This document shows, in pieces, positions 52,962 through 62,078 of a stretch of DNA of 64,000 nucleotides. Position 1 is the first letter of the stretch, and the number at the start of each line of letters is the position of its first letter. Source of the stretch: Micromonospora noduli (lineage in GTDB: Bacteria > Actinomycetota > Actinomycetes > Mycobacteriales > Micromonosporaceae); the NCBI RefSeq assembly GCF_003264365.1, contig NZ_PYAK01000001.1, positions 124,001-188,000 of the forward strand. Reading direction: 5' to 3'. The position numbers were made by a program, and so were the translations under genes. Under the pieces are notes generated by a model that saw only the letters and a program-made list of their open reading frames with translations, was not told where the DNA came from and did no database searches.

Positions 52962-53366
52962 TCACCCTCCCTGGAGCACACAGTCGTAGGGCTTCTCACC
53001 CCGGGCGGTGCAACCGGCGGCGACCACGCGCCAGCCGCCGGGGAAGACGGCGAGGAAGACCGTGTCGCCGCTGAGCCGCACCTGCGCCCGCTGGCCGTAC
53101 ACCTCGCTGGCCGACACCCTGCCCGGTTGCGGGAGGTTTTCGGCCAGGATCGCCTCCGCGCACGGTTTGTCCGCAGACTGCTCGAGTTCACCGAGGGTGT
53201 CGGGTCCCAGCAGCGCGCAGGCCGCAGCCGCGTCCCTCTCGGCGGCGGCGGTCAGCATCCGCACGGCGACGGCGGCCGCCGCGTCGCCGCGGTCGGTCAC
53301 CGAGCTGCAACCGGCCACGGTCACCAGAACCAGAGCCGCGCCCAACGCGGCGCCTGCACCCCTCAT
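52962..53366 (-). CDS. Putative lipoprotein of unknown function
   Basis: Protein of 134 residues with an N-terminal signal and lipobox (GAALVLVTVAGC, lipidated Cys at about residue 21). The mature part has several Cys (AACALL, KPCAEAI, AAGCTARGEKPYDCVL) and a pattern of small secreted actinobacterial proteins (LAENLPQPGRVSASEVYGQR, AQVRLSGDTVFLAVFPGGWR). It is likely attached to the outer face of the membrane. ATG 53366 is chosen because the lipobox spacing is right. Confidence 0.75.
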   Translation of the reverse strand: MRGAGAALGAALVLVTVAGCSSVTDRGDAAAAVAVRMLTAAAERDAAAACALLGPDTLGELEQSADKPCAEAILAENLPQPGRVSASEVYGQRAQVRLSGDTVFLAVFPGGWRVVAAGCTARGEKPYDCVLQGG

Positions 53367-53410
53367 GTAGGGCCCACTCCCCCCGATCGCCGCCTCCCAG
53401 TCGAATGGGA

Positions 53411-53827
53411 TCACCGACTCGCGTTGGCCACCGGGATATCCAGGTTTATCCCGGCGCTGGTCACCGCCAGCAGGTAGGTGACGCAGGGAGCGGCGGCGCG
53501 CAGGGCCAACGCGACCTCGGCAGACTCGGCCGCGCGCTGTGTTCGCAACAGGGCGCTGATGCCGTGGGCGCTGAAGAAGGTCACCCCGGAGAGATCGAGC
53601 ACCAGACGTGCGGGTCGCCGGGTGATCACGTGTTCGGCCAGCTCACTGATGAGATGAGCGGTGCTCATGTCGACCTCGCCGGAAACGGCGATCAGTGGCG
53701 CATTCCGATCGTTGTGCAGGTCGAGCGTCATGATCGGTTTGGCGGGCTGGGTGTGCTGCCGAGTGGGCTGAGCGTCGTGCCGAGTGGGCTGAGCGTGCTG
53801 CCGAGTGGGTTGTTCGAGGATGGACAT
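53411..53827 (-). CDS. STAS-domain anti-sigma-factor antagonist-like protein
   Basis: Protein of 138 residues. The N-terminus has three copies of a 7-residue repeat (QPTRQHA, QPTRHDA, QPTRQHT), encoded by a 21-bp repeat at 53744-53812. The STAS domain (about 35-138) has APLIAVSGEVDMSTAHLISE and RLVLDLSGVTFFSAHGISAL with the phosphorylatable Ser, as in SpoIIAA/RsbV. It may be a target of the RsbP-like phosphatase encoded 3 kb away. An anti-sigma kinase is not in the window. Confidence 0.85.
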   Translation of the reverse strand: MSILEQPTRQHAQPTRHDAQPTRQHTQPAKPIMTLDLHNDRNAPLIAVSGEVDMSTAHLISELAEHVITRRPARLVLDLSGVTFFSAHGISALLRTQRAAESAEVALALRAAAPCVTYLLAVTSAGINLDIPVANASR

Positions 53828-54082
53828 GACGCCTCCCGATCTGGTGCATCGGTGAGTCGGACCCTCCCGCGGCGACGAGGCGCGGGCGGCGGACCTGGGC
53901 GCATGTCTTGACCCGCGAACCACCCTACCCACGATTTTCGCCGCTGACACCACTCGCGCGGTGGCCGAGCCTCGATCCGGCAGTGCTGGCGAGAATCCCC
54001 GAAGAGGTGCCGCTCGTCCGGTTTGGTCCGCCGGCCCGGGGCAGGGCACATGCTGAAGGGCGGTCGAGGCGAGGAGGCGACG

Positions 54083-55876
54083 GTGGCGGACGCGACGGTG
54101 GCGGACCTGGTGGTGGCCCGGTTGGCCGACTGGGGCGTGGACCGGGTCTTCGGCTACTCCGGGGACGGTATCGATGGGGTGATGGGGGCCCTGCGTCGGG
54201 CCGGTCGGCCGGAGTTCGTGCAGGCCCGGCACGAGGAGACGGCGGCGTTCATGGCCTGCGGGCACGCCAAGTACACCGGCGGGCTGGGGGTGTGCCTGTC
54301 GACCCAGGGACCGGGCGCGGTGCATCTGCTCAACGGCCTCTACGACGCCCGGCTGGACTCCCAGCCGGTGCTCGCCCTGGTCGGTCAGCAGGTGACGTCC
54401 GTGCTGGGCAGCGGCTACCAGCAGGAGATCGACCTGGTACGCCTCTACGGCGATGTGTGCGCACAGTTCGTGCAGACCGCGTACACCCCGGAGCAGCTGC
54501 CGATGCTGCTCGACCGGGCGATCCGCACCGCCCTGGCGACCCGCAGCCCGACCTGTGTGATCCTGCCGCACGACGTGCAGACCGCCCCGGCCCCGGACCT
54601 CGGCGCACAGGAGCACGGGATCATGGTGACCAACCCCGGGTTGCCGGTGCCCGAGCTGCGGCCCCGCGCCGGTGATCTGCGGGCAGCCGCGGACCTGCTC
54701 GACGCCGGGGAGCGGGTGGCGATCCTGGTGGGGCAGGGTGCCCGAGCCGCCGCCGGCGAGGTGGTCGAGCTGGCCGAGGCCCTCGGCGCCGGCGTGACGG
54801 CGTCGCTGCTGGGCAAGCCGGTGCTGGACGAGTCGCTGCCGTTTCACACCGGCGTGATGGGTCACCTGGGCAGCACCGCCAGCAGCATGCTGATGAACGA
54901 GTGCGACACCCTGCTGATCGTCGGCAGCAACGATCCCTGGTCGGAGTTCTACCCGGCACCGGGGCAGGCCCGGGCGGTGCAGATCGACATCGACGGTCGA
55001 CGCCTGGGGATGCGCTACCCCGTGGAGGTGCCGCTGCTCGGCGACGCCGCCGAGACCATCCGGGCGCTCCTGCCGCTGCTCACCGCGCGGTCCGACCGGA
55101 GCTGGCGTCAGCGCGTCGAGGGCGAGGTGACCCGCTGGCGAGACATCGCCCGACAGCGGGCGACGGCCACCGCCGAGCCGGTGAACCCGCAGTACGTCCT
55201 GCACGCCCTCACCGACCGGCTACCCGCAGACGCGCAGGTGGCGGTGGATGTCGGGTCGGTGACCTACTGGTACGCCCGGCACCTGCGGCTGCCCGTCGGA
55301 GTGGACGCGCACCTGTCCAGCACCCTGGCCTCGATGGGTTCGGCGCTGCCGTACGGGCTGGCCGCGAAGCTCGCCACCCCGCACCGACCAGTGGTGGCGC
55401 TGGCCGGGGACGGGGCGATGCAGATGAACGGGCTGGCCGAGTTGCTCACTGTGGCGCACCGCTGGCGGGACTGGGCGGACCCCCGGTTCGTGGTGCTGGT
55501 GCTGCACAACCGCGACCTGGCCGAGGTGAGCTGGGAGCAGCGGGAGATGGAGGGCGATCCCCGCTTCGTCGACTCCCAGCGCCTGCCCGACGCGCCGTAC
55601 GCCCGGTGGGCCGAGTTGCTGGGTCTGCGCGGCGTTCGGGTCACCACCCCGACCGAGGTCGACACCGCCTGGGACGAGGCCCTGTCGGCGGACCGGCCGA
55701 CGCTGATCGAAGCGATCGTGGACCCGGCGATCCCTCTGCTTCCGCCCGCGCAGCCCTACCAGAAGATCGCCACCATGTACGAGGCGCTCGGTCGGGAGAA
55801 CACCGACCTGGGCCGGCGGGCGCTGGCGCATTTGCGCCGCGAACGGGCCACCGAAGCCTTCGACGATCCGCAGTGA
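54083..55876 (+). CDS. Thiamine-pyrophosphate enzyme, pyruvate-oxidase/acetolactate-synthase-like
   Basis: Enzyme of 597 residues. The PYR domain has VFGYSGDGIDGVMGALRRAG, FVQARHEETAAFMACGHAKY (catalytic Glu) and CLSTQGPGAVHLLNGLYDAR. The central domain is FAD-binding-like. The PP domain has ALAGDGAMQMNGLAELLTVA (TPP/Mg motif) with LVLHNRDLAEVSWEQREME. It decarboxylates pyruvate or a similar 2-oxo acid; oxidase versus synthase cannot be decided. The GTG at 54083 with GAGGAGG 5 nt upstream is the likely start. Confidence 0.88.
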   Translation: MADATVADLVVARLADWGVDRVFGYSGDGIDGVMGALRRAGRPEFVQARHEETAAFMACGHAKYTGGLGVCLSTQGPGAVHLLNGLYDARLDSQPVLALVGQQVTSVLGSGYQQEIDLVRLYGDVCAQFVQTAYTPEQLPMLLDRAIRTALATRSPTCVILPHDVQTAPAPDLGAQEHGIMVTNPGLPVPELRPRAGDLRAAADLLDAGERVAILVGQGARAAAGEVVELAEALGAGVTASLLGKPVLDESLPFHTGVMGHLGSTASSMLMNECDTLLIVGSNDPWSEFYPAPGQARAVQIDIDGRRLGMRYPVEVPLLGDAAETIRALLPLLTARSDRSWRQRVEGEVTRWRDIARQRATATAEPVNPQYVLHALTDRLPADAQVAVDVGSVTYWYARHLRLPVGVDAHLSSTLASMGSALPYGLAAKLATPHRPVVALAGDGAMQMNGLAELLTVAHRWRDWADPRFVVLVLHNRDLAEVSWEQREMEGDPRFVDSQRLPDAPYARWAELLGLRGVRVTTPTEVDTAWDEALSADRPTLIEAIVDPAIPLLPPAQPYQKIATMYEALGRENTDLGRRALAHLRRERATEAFDDPQ

Positions 55877-55958
55877 GACCGGGCAGGCATGACGAACAAG
55901 ATTCGGGAGAAGTATCCCTGAGCAGACGCGGAGCGGCACGAGCGACAGGGGGAACGTG

Positions 55959-56516
55959 ATGGGCCGAGCGAGGCGCTCCGCGCACGCCTTCGCGGGCGGC
56001 GCGCTGGCGGTGGTGCTCGCTGGGCTGGTCGCCCTCGTCACGCATCAGCCGTGGCTGTTCCCCAGTCTGGGGCCGGCGGTGATGTTGCAACTGGAGAAGC
56101 CGGGATCGCCCGAGTCCTCTCCGCGCAACACGTTCATCGGGCACGGGGTGGCCATGCTGGCCGGGTACCTGTTCCTGGTGGCCTGCGGGCTTGCCGACGA
56201 ACCCTCGGCGCTCCAGGAGGGGGTGACCGGGTTGAGGATCGTGGCGGTGGCCGGGTCGCTGGCGGTGACCGCATCGCTGTTGTTGTTGCTGAAGGCGTCG
56301 CACGCCCCGGCGGGTGCGACGACACTGATCGTGAGCCTGGGCCTGCTCCGTACCCCGACCCAGTTGCTCGTCGTGGCCGGCGCGGTGGTGCTGGTCACGG
56401 TCGTCGACTGGCTGTACGGACGGGTGTCGGGCCGACCGATGCCGCTGTGGGCGGCGCCCGCGCCGTCACCGGAAGGAGAACATCGTGGTGGACCGGATCG
56501 CCGACCCGTGGGGTGA
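55959..56516 (+). CDS. HPP-family membrane protein
   Basis: Protein of 185 residues with four membrane helices. The family-type region is LVTHQPWLFPSLGPAVMLQL with SPRNTFIGHGVAMLAGYLFL and LGLLRTPTQLLVVAGAVVLV. HPP proteins may transport nitrite or other small anions; their activity is poorly known. ATG 55959 is preceded by AGGGGGAA. Its end overlaps the Mo-oxidoreductase gene by 32 bp, so they are coexpressed. Confidence 0.82.
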   Translation: MGRARRSAHAFAGGALAVVLAGLVALVTHQPWLFPSLGPAVMLQLEKPGSPESSPRNTFIGHGVAMLAGYLFLVACGLADEPSALQEGVTGLRIVAVAGSLAVTASLLLLLKASHAPAGATTLIVSLGLLRTPTQLLVVAGAVVLVTVVDWLYGRVSGRPMPLWAAPAPSPEGEHRGGPDRRPVG

Positions 56517-58920
56517 GCGGACCCCGTACGGGCCGGGACAGCAGTGGCCGGTGCGGGTGGACCGGTACCTCGCCGACGGCCGGAGCGACGCCGACGTGGA
56601 CCGGTGGGTGCAGTCGGCGTCGATACTGCACTCCAACGGCGACGCGCTGGACATCGCGGTCGCCGACGGGCGGATCGTCGGGGTGCGCGGGCGGGCCGTG
56701 GACCGGATCAACCGGGGTCGGGTCGACCCGAAGGACCTGTACGGCTGGCAGGCCAACCACAGCCCGGACCGGTTGACCCGACCACTGGTCCGCGACGGCG
56801 GCCGCCTGGTCGAGACGGACTGGGACACGGCGATGGGCCGGATCGTGGCCCGGTCGAAGGAACTCCTCGACGGGCCGGGTGGGTGGGGGCACTTCGGCTT
56901 CTACACCAGTGGGCAACTGTTCCTGGAGGAGTACTACACGCTCGGTGTGATCGGTAAGGCCGGTCTGGGCACGCCGCACATGGACGGCAACACCCGACTG
57001 TGCACGGCCACCGCGGCGGCGTCGATGAAGGCGAGCTTCGGCACCGACGGGCAGCCCGGCTCGTACACCGACGTGGACCACTGCGACGCGATCGCGCTGT
57101 GGGGTCACAACGTCGCCGAGACGCAGACGGTGCTGTGGATGCGGATGCTGGACCGACGCCGTGGCCCCAACCCCCCGGCGATGCTGGCGGTGGACCCGCG
57201 CGCCACCCCGGTCGCCCGGGAGGCCGATGTGCACCTGGCGGTGCGTAACGGCACGAACGTGGCCCTGATGAACGGCCTGCTCCGGGAGATCATCCGGCGC
57301 GGCTGGTACGACCACGACTACGTCGAGGCCCACACCCTGGGTTTCGACGAGCTGTGCCGGATCGTCGACGGCTACCCGCCGTCGCGGGTCGCTGACATCT
57401 GCGACGTGCCGGCCGTCGACGTGGAGCGCGCCGCCGAACTGCTCGGCACCTCGCAGCGGTTGCTGTCGACAGTGTTGCAGGGCTTCTACCAGTCGAACCA
57501 GGCCACCGCCGCCGCCTGCGCCGTCAACAACCTGCACCTGGTCCGCGGCATGATCGGCCGGCCCGGCGCCGGGATCTACCAGATGAACGGCCAGCCCACC
57601 GCCCAGAACAACCGGGAGACCGGCGCCGACGGCGACCTGCCCGGTCTGCGTAACTGGGACAACGAGCGGCACGTCGAGGAGCTGGCCCGGCTGTGGAACG
57701 TGGATGTGGACACCATTCCGCACTGGGCGCCGCCGACGCACGCCATGCAGATCTTCCGGTACGCCGAGCAGGGCTCGATCAAACTGCTCTGGATCTCCGC
57801 CACCAACCCGGCCGTCTCACTGCCGGAGCTGCACCGGATCCGGCAGATCCTGACCCGGCCGGAGCTGTTCGTGGTGGTCCAGGATCTCTTCCTCACCGAG
57901 ACCGCTGAGCTGGCCGACGTCGTGCTGCCCGCCGCCACCTGGGGCGAGAAGACCGGCACGTTCACCAGCGTCGACCGGACCGTGCACATCTCCGACAAGG
58001 CCGTCGACCCGCCCGGGGAGGCCCGCCCGGACCTGGACATCTTCCTCGACTACGCCCGCCGGATGGACTTCCGCGACCGCGACGGCCAGCCGCTGATTGA
58101 CTGGAGCGGGCCGGAGGAGGTGTTCGAGGCGTGGAAGGAGTGTTCGCGGGGCCGACCGTGCGACTACACCGGGATCACCTACGAGAAGCTGCGCGGCGGC
58201 TCCGGCATTCAGTGGCCCTGCACCGACGAGCATCCCGACGGCACGGAGCGCCTCTACACCGACGGACATTTCCACACCGAACCCGACTACTGCGAGACGT
58301 ACGGTCATGACCTGGCCACCGGTGCGGAGTTCACCGAGGCGGAATACCGGGCCAAGGAACCGGACGGGCGGGCGTTCCTGCACACCGTCGACTACCAGCC
58401 CTCACCTGAGGTGCCCGACGACGAGCATCCGCTGCTCCTCACCACCGGCCGCACCGTCTACCAGTTCCACACCCGCACCAAGACCGGCCGCGCCCCACAA
58501 CTCAACCAGGCGGCACCGGACGTGTGGGTCGAGTTGAACCCCGCCGACGCGGCCCGGTTCGGCATCGTCGAAGGCGATCTGGTGGGCATCTCCTCGGCCC
58601 GCGGCGCCATCCAGGCCCGCGCCCGGCTCTGCGGCATCCGCCCCGGGGTCGTCTTCCTGCCGTTCCACTACGGCTACTTCGACCAGGACCCCACCGACCG
58701 CACCCCGCGGGCGGCGAACGAGCTGACCATCACCGCCTGGGACCCGGTGTCCAAGCAGCCCCTCTTCAAGGTCGCCGCCGTGGCGGTGGCGAAACTCGCC
58801 GACGGGCGGGGCGTACCCTCGCCGGCACCGACCGTCGGCGGCAGCGCACCACCAGCGGACGCTGACGTGCCGCCCACCGTCGGTGGGCCGGCAGCCGAGG
58901 CCACCAGCGGGAAGGAGTGA
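56485..58920 (+). CDS. NapA/FdhF-like molybdopterin oxidoreductase without Fe-S cysteines
   Basis: Protein of 811 residues of the bis-MGD family: LYGWQANHSPDRLTRPLVRD, FYTSGQLFLEEYYTLGVIGK, the Mo-ligand region MDGNTRLCTATAAASMKASF (Cys as ligand), MNGQPTAQNNRETGADGDLP, and the C-terminal cofactor-binding TTGRTVYQFHTRTKTGR. The N-terminal place where relatives have a four-Cys cluster reads SASILHSNGDALDIAVADGR, without Cys, so the usual 4Fe-4S cluster cannot form. GTG start with AAGGAG 6 nt upstream. The substrate (nitrate, formate or other) is unknown. Confidence 0.87.
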   Translation: MVDRIADPWGERTPYGPGQQWPVRVDRYLADGRSDADVDRWVQSASILHSNGDALDIAVADGRIVGVRGRAVDRINRGRVDPKDLYGWQANHSPDRLTRPLVRDGGRLVETDWDTAMGRIVARSKELLDGPGGWGHFGFYTSGQLFLEEYYTLGVIGKAGLGTPHMDGNTRLCTATAAASMKASFGTDGQPGSYTDVDHCDAIALWGHNVAETQTVLWMRMLDRRRGPNPPAMLAVDPRATPVAREADVHLAVRNGTNVALMNGLLREIIRRGWYDHDYVEAHTLGFDELCRIVDGYPPSRVADICDVPAVDVERAAELLGTSQRLLSTVLQGFYQSNQATAAACAVNNLHLVRGMIGRPGAGIYQMNGQPTAQNNRETGADGDLPGLRNWDNERHVEELARLWNVDVDTIPHWAPPTHAMQIFRYAEQGSIKLLWISATNPAVSLPELHRIRQILTRPELFVVVQDLFLTETAELADVVLPAATWGEKTGTFTSVDRTVHISDKAVDPPGEARPDLDIFLDYARRMDFRDRDGQPLIDWSGPEEVFEAWKECSRGRPCDYTGITYEKLRGGSGIQWPCTDEHPDGTERLYTDGHFHTEPDYCETYGHDLATGAEFTEAEYRAKEPDGRAFLHTVDYQPSPEVPDDEHPLLLTTGRTVYQFHTRTKTGRAPQLNQAAPDVWVELNPADAARFGIVEGDLVGISSARGAIQARARLCGIRPGVVFLPFHYGYFDQDPTDRTPRAANELTITAWDPVSKQPLFKVAAVAVAKLADGRGVPSPAPTVGGSAPPADADVPPTVGGPAAEATSGKE

Positions 58921-58923
58921 GCC

Positions 58924-59382
58924 GTGCACCTCGCCCACTACCTGGGTCTCCTGCACCGTGCGCAGGTCAACCTGGCCGACGCGTTCCGGCAGGTCGCCGA
59001 CGCGCACGCCGAGGAACCGGACATCGAGCACCTCTGCCAGCAGCAGGCGAAGCGCTGCGACGCACACGCTGAACAGCTGCACCCGTTCGTGGTCCGCTAC
59101 TCCGAGGACGCTCCCGACGAACCCGACCGGCTGCACTCGCAACTGTTCACCGGCACCCGCACTGGCGGCATCGGCCTCCTGCGGGACCTCCAGGACCTCT
59201 ACCTGATGGCCGCCGAGTGCGACATCACCTGGACGGTCGTCGGCCAGGCCGCCTACGGTGCCCGCGACAAAGAACTGCTCGCGGTCGTCCTGCGCTGCGA
59301 GGGAGAGACCGCGATCCAACTCAAGTGGCTGCGTACCCGGATGAAGGCCGCCGCGCCCCAGGCGCTCGTCGTCGCCGACTGA
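58924..59382 (+). CDS. Helical partner protein of the Mo-oxidoreductase
   Basis: Protein of 152 residues, mostly helical, with ferritin-like spacing of His/Glu (HLAHYLGLLHRAQVNLADAF, LCQQQAKRCDAHAEQLHPFV, LLRDLQDLYLMAAECDITWT). It starts with GTG only 3 nt after the oxidoreductase stop, with AAGGAG overlapping that stop. A metal-binding or chaperone role for the Mo-enzyme is plausible, but I do not recognise the family with certainty. Confidence 0.75.
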   Translation: MHLAHYLGLLHRAQVNLADAFRQVADAHAEEPDIEHLCQQQAKRCDAHAEQLHPFVVRYSEDAPDEPDRLHSQLFTGTRTGGIGLLRDLQDLYLMAAECDITWTVVGQAAYGARDKELLAVVLRCEGETAIQLKWLRTRMKAAAPQALVVAD

Positions 59383-59505
59383 CGGCGCCGACCGGGGCAG
59401 GCCGCGCTTCGGTCCGCTGGTCCGCCGGGTGGCCGCCGGCGTCCACCCGGTGTGTCCCGAGGCTCTTCGGGTAGGGCATCAGGAACCGAGAGAAAGGGAT
59501 TCCTG

Positions 59506-59913
59506 ATGCCGAGCATCACCATGGCAATGCTGGAGACGTACCCCAGATCGATCAACCTGGACCGCGCGAAACTGGCCGCGGCGATCGACGCGCTCAACGA
59601 CTGTGCCCAGGCCTGCACCGCGTGCGCGGACGCCTGCCTGAGCGAGGACATGGTCACCGAGTTGACCAAGTGCATCCGCACGGACCTGGACTGCGCCGAC
59701 ATCTGCACCACCACCGCTCGGGTGCTGTCCCGACACACCGGCTACGACGCGAACATCAGCCGCAGTCTGCTGGAGGCGTGCGCGACAGCCTGCAAGTCGT
59801 GTGGGGACGAGTGCGCCGCTCACGCCGACAAGCACGAACACTGCCGGGTCTGCGCCGAGGCGTGTCGGGCGTGCGAGCGGGCCTGCCGGGACCTGCTGGC
59901 GACCATGAGCTGA
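59506..59913 (+). CDS. Cys-rich four-helix-bundle copper-binding protein (DUF326-like)
   Basis: Protein of 135 residues with 16 Cys in CxxxC and CxxC patterns (NDCAQACTACADACLSED, LDCADICTTTARVL, EACATACKSCGDECAAHADK, CRVCAEACRACERACRDLL). This fits Csp-type copper-storage four-helix bundles, in which Cys thiolates fill the core with Cu(I). There is no signal peptide, so cytosolic storage is likely. The ATG is preceded by AAAGGGA. It lies between the Mo-enzyme and NDH-2 genes. Confidence 0.88.
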   Translation: MPSITMAMLETYPRSINLDRAKLAAAIDALNDCAQACTACADACLSEDMVTELTKCIRTDLDCADICTTTARVLSRHTGYDANISRSLLEACATACKSCGDECAAHADKHEHCRVCAEACRACERACRDLLATMS

Positions 59914-60079
59914 GCAACAGGCAGGGGTGCCGGCAAGCGTCAGCCACCTTCCCGACGACAGGAGGCGCAAACGGCGCCAGCCGGCACCCGGTTCCAGGAT
60001 TCGGACGTTTCCGCCTTCAGCATGGGGTTACCACCTGAACGAGACGAGGAACGACAGTCGACCGTTGAGGGGAACCGTC

Positions 60080-61378
60080 ATGGCCCGACCCAGGATCGTC
60101 ATCGTCGGCGCGGGATTCGCCGGCTTCCACGCCGCGCGCCGGCTGGCCCGCGTCTCGCGCGGCGCCGCCGACGTGGTGCTGGTCAACCCGACCGACTACT
60201 TCCTGTATCTGCCGCTGCTGCCCGAGGTCTCCGGTGGCGTGCTCGACCCGCGCCGGGTCACCGTGTCACTGGCCGACACCCTGCCCGGGGTGCAAGTGGT
60301 CCTCGGTGAGGTCGACGGAATCGACACCGACGGGCGGACCCTGTCCTACGTGGACCCGGAAGGGCGCACCAGCCGGTTGTCGTACCACCGCCTGGTCCTG
60401 GCCGCCGGCAGCGTCAACAAGCTGCTGCCGATCCCCGGAGTCGCCGACCACGCGCACGGCTTCCGCGGCATCCCGGAGGCGGTGTACCTGCGGGAGCGGC
60501 TGATCCAGCAGATCGAACTGGCCGACGCCACCGACGACCCGACCGAACGGGAGGCACGCTGCACCTTCGTCGTGGTCGGCGCCGGCTACACCGGCACCGA
60601 GGTCGCCGCCCAGGGGCAGCTGTTCACCGACGAGATCGTCCGCCACCACCCCCGGCTGGACGGGATCCGTCCACGCTGGTTGCTGCTGGACACCGCCGAC
60701 CGGGTCCTGCCCGGCCTCGCCGCCCGGATGTCGCGGGCAGCCGAGCGGGTGCTGCGCGAGCGCGGGATCGAGGTGTGTCTGGGCACATCGGTGACCGAGG
60801 CCACCGCCGACGGAGTTCAGCTCTCCGACGGCCGGTTCCTGCCGTCCCGGACCCTGGTGTGGTGCGTCGGGGTACGGCCCGACCCGCTCGTCGAGGCCAC
60901 CGGACTGCCGACGACCCGCGGGCGGGTCACCGTCGACGAGTACCTGACCGTGCCCGGCCACCCGGAGATCCTGGCCTGCGGCGACGCCGCCGCCGTACCC
61001 GACCCCGCCCGACCCGGTGAGATCACCCCGATGACCGCCCAGCATGCCGTGCGGCAGGGCCGGCTGGCCGCCGACAACATCGCCGCCTCGTACGGGGTCG
61101 GCCGACGCCGCCCGTACCGGCACCGTGACCTGGGTTTCGTGGTGGACCTCGGCGGGTGGCAGGCCACCGCGAACCCTCTGCACGTACCCCTGTCCGGGCT
61201 ACCGGCCCGCGCCATGGCGCGCGGCTACCACCTGCTGTCCCTGCCCGCCAATCGCGCCCGCACCGCCGCCGACTGGCTCTTCGCCGCCGTCGGATCCCGG
61301 CCGAGCGTGCAACTCGGCCTGGTGCCCGACGCCGCCGTGCCCCTGGACACCGCCGCCCCGGAACTCGCCCGCCGCTGA
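60080..61378 (+). CDS. NDH-2-type NAD(P)H:quinone oxidoreductase
   Basis: Flavoprotein of 432 residues with two dinucleotide folds: FAD at RIVIVGAGFAGFHAARRLAR and NADH at CTFVVVGAGYTGTEVAAQGQ. VLACGDAAAVPDPARPGEIT-type sequence (ILACGDAAAVPDP) and MTAQHAVRQGRLAADNIAA match type II NADH dehydrogenases. It feeds electrons from NADH to menaquinone without pumping protons. The C-terminal 60 residues may form the membrane-binding helix pair. The ATG has GAGGGG upstream. Confidence 0.9.
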   Translation: MARPRIVIVGAGFAGFHAARRLARVSRGAADVVLVNPTDYFLYLPLLPEVSGGVLDPRRVTVSLADTLPGVQVVLGEVDGIDTDGRTLSYVDPEGRTSRLSYHRLVLAAGSVNKLLPIPGVADHAHGFRGIPEAVYLRERLIQQIELADATDDPTEREARCTFVVVGAGYTGTEVAAQGQLFTDEIVRHHPRLDGIRPRWLLLDTADRVLPGLAARMSRAAERVLRERGIEVCLGTSVTEATADGVQLSDGRFLPSRTLVWCVGVRPDPLVEATGLPTTRGRVTVDEYLTVPGHPEILACGDAAAVPDPARPGEITPMTAQHAVRQGRLAADNIAASYGVGRRRPYRHRDLGFVVDLGGWQATANPLHVPLSGLPARAMARGYHLLSLPANRARTAADWLFAAVGSRPSVQLGLVPDAAVPLDTAAPELARR

Positions 61379-61451
61379 CCTGTCCCGGGGACCGGTGCGG
61401 GCAGTGAGCCGGTACCCACGGCGAGGGCTGCCGGTTGATCGGGAACGCGAG

Positions 61452-61481
61452 CCGCCCCGCCGCCGAGAGGCGGCGGGGCGG
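61452..61481. terminator. Hairpin terminator between convergent genes
   Basis: A perfect 13-bp GC-only stem (CCGCCCCGCCGCC / GGCGGCGGGGCGG) with a GAGA loop lies between genes ending at 61378 and 61503. Confidence 0.75.
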
Positions 61482-61502
61482 GCCAACCGGCGCCTCGTCG
61501 GG

Positions 61503-61739
61503 TCACTCGCCGCCAGCGGCTCTGTCACGGTCGGCTTCGGCATCCGCCGCGCCGGTCGGGGTGCCGTCGCCGTCGCGGGCCGCGTGGGACAGGTCCACGT
61601 CTGCACCGGCCCGGGCGGCGTCCGCCTTCGCGTCGTCAGCGCCGACGATCTCCCCGGCGGGGCCGGCGTCCGCGCCGTCGTCGTCGATCAGCCGTCCGGC
61701 GGCGGCCAGTCCGACCGGTACGTACCTGGGATCGGTCAT
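61503..61739 (-). CDS. Small acidic protein of unknown function
   Basis: Protein of 78 residues, Asp/Ala-rich (LIDDDGADAGPAGEIVGADD, GAADAEADRDRAAGGE), likely disordered. GAGGAGG 6 nt before the ATG supports translation. A second small protein gene with a similar tail (ADSEADRNAEHL) lies 70 bp upstream, so the two may be related or cotranscribed. No function is known to me. Confidence 0.65.
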   Translation of the reverse strand: MTDPRYVPVGLAAAGRLIDDDGADAGPAGEIVGADDAKADAARAGADVDLSHAARDGDGTPTGAADAEADRDRAAGGE

Positions 61740-61809
61740 CTCGTCCTCCTCGGGGGTTTTGCTCGCCCCCTACCGCTACCCCCAGGTGGTTTCCACACAC
61801 CCCGGCCCG

Positions 61810-61992
61810 CTACTCCTCCGGGACGCGCGGCCCGACCTCTCCCCGCCTCAGGTGCTCCGCGTTGCGGTCGGCCTCACTGTCGGCGTTCGCGGCCCCGGAG
61901 CCGGGATCGGTCGTTCGGCGCCCCTCGGCGTCCTGATACACAGCGCCGGTCTCGAGGGCTCTTTCCTGCTGACTCTGCTCAGGCGTAGTCAT
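61810..61992 (-). CDS. Small hydrophilic protein of unknown function
   Basis: Protein of 60 residues: MTTPEQSQQERALETGAVYQ, then DAEGRRTTDPGSGAANADSE and a basic/acidic tail. No Cys, no membrane segment. The ATG at 61992 has AGGTGGGA upstream. It sits between the ANTAR regulator gene and the acidic small protein on the same strand, within a possible stress-response unit. Confidence 0.55.
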   Translation of the reverse strand: MTTPEQSQQERALETGAVYQDAEGRRTTDPGSGAANADSEADRNAEHLRRGEVGPRVPEE

Positions 61993-62078
61993 GAATTCCC
62001 ACCTACCCTCCGGCTCCAACAGCAAACGGTCCCGCCGGTGCTGCGGCGCGTTGGCCTGCCGAACGGTGGGCCGGTCTG

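Noticed and set aside
53411..55204. 597-residue minus-strand frame upstream of the STAS protein
   Set aside because: Only the last 138 residues are real. The rest is antisense to the TPP enzyme, and the STAS start at 53827 fits the conserved N-terminus.
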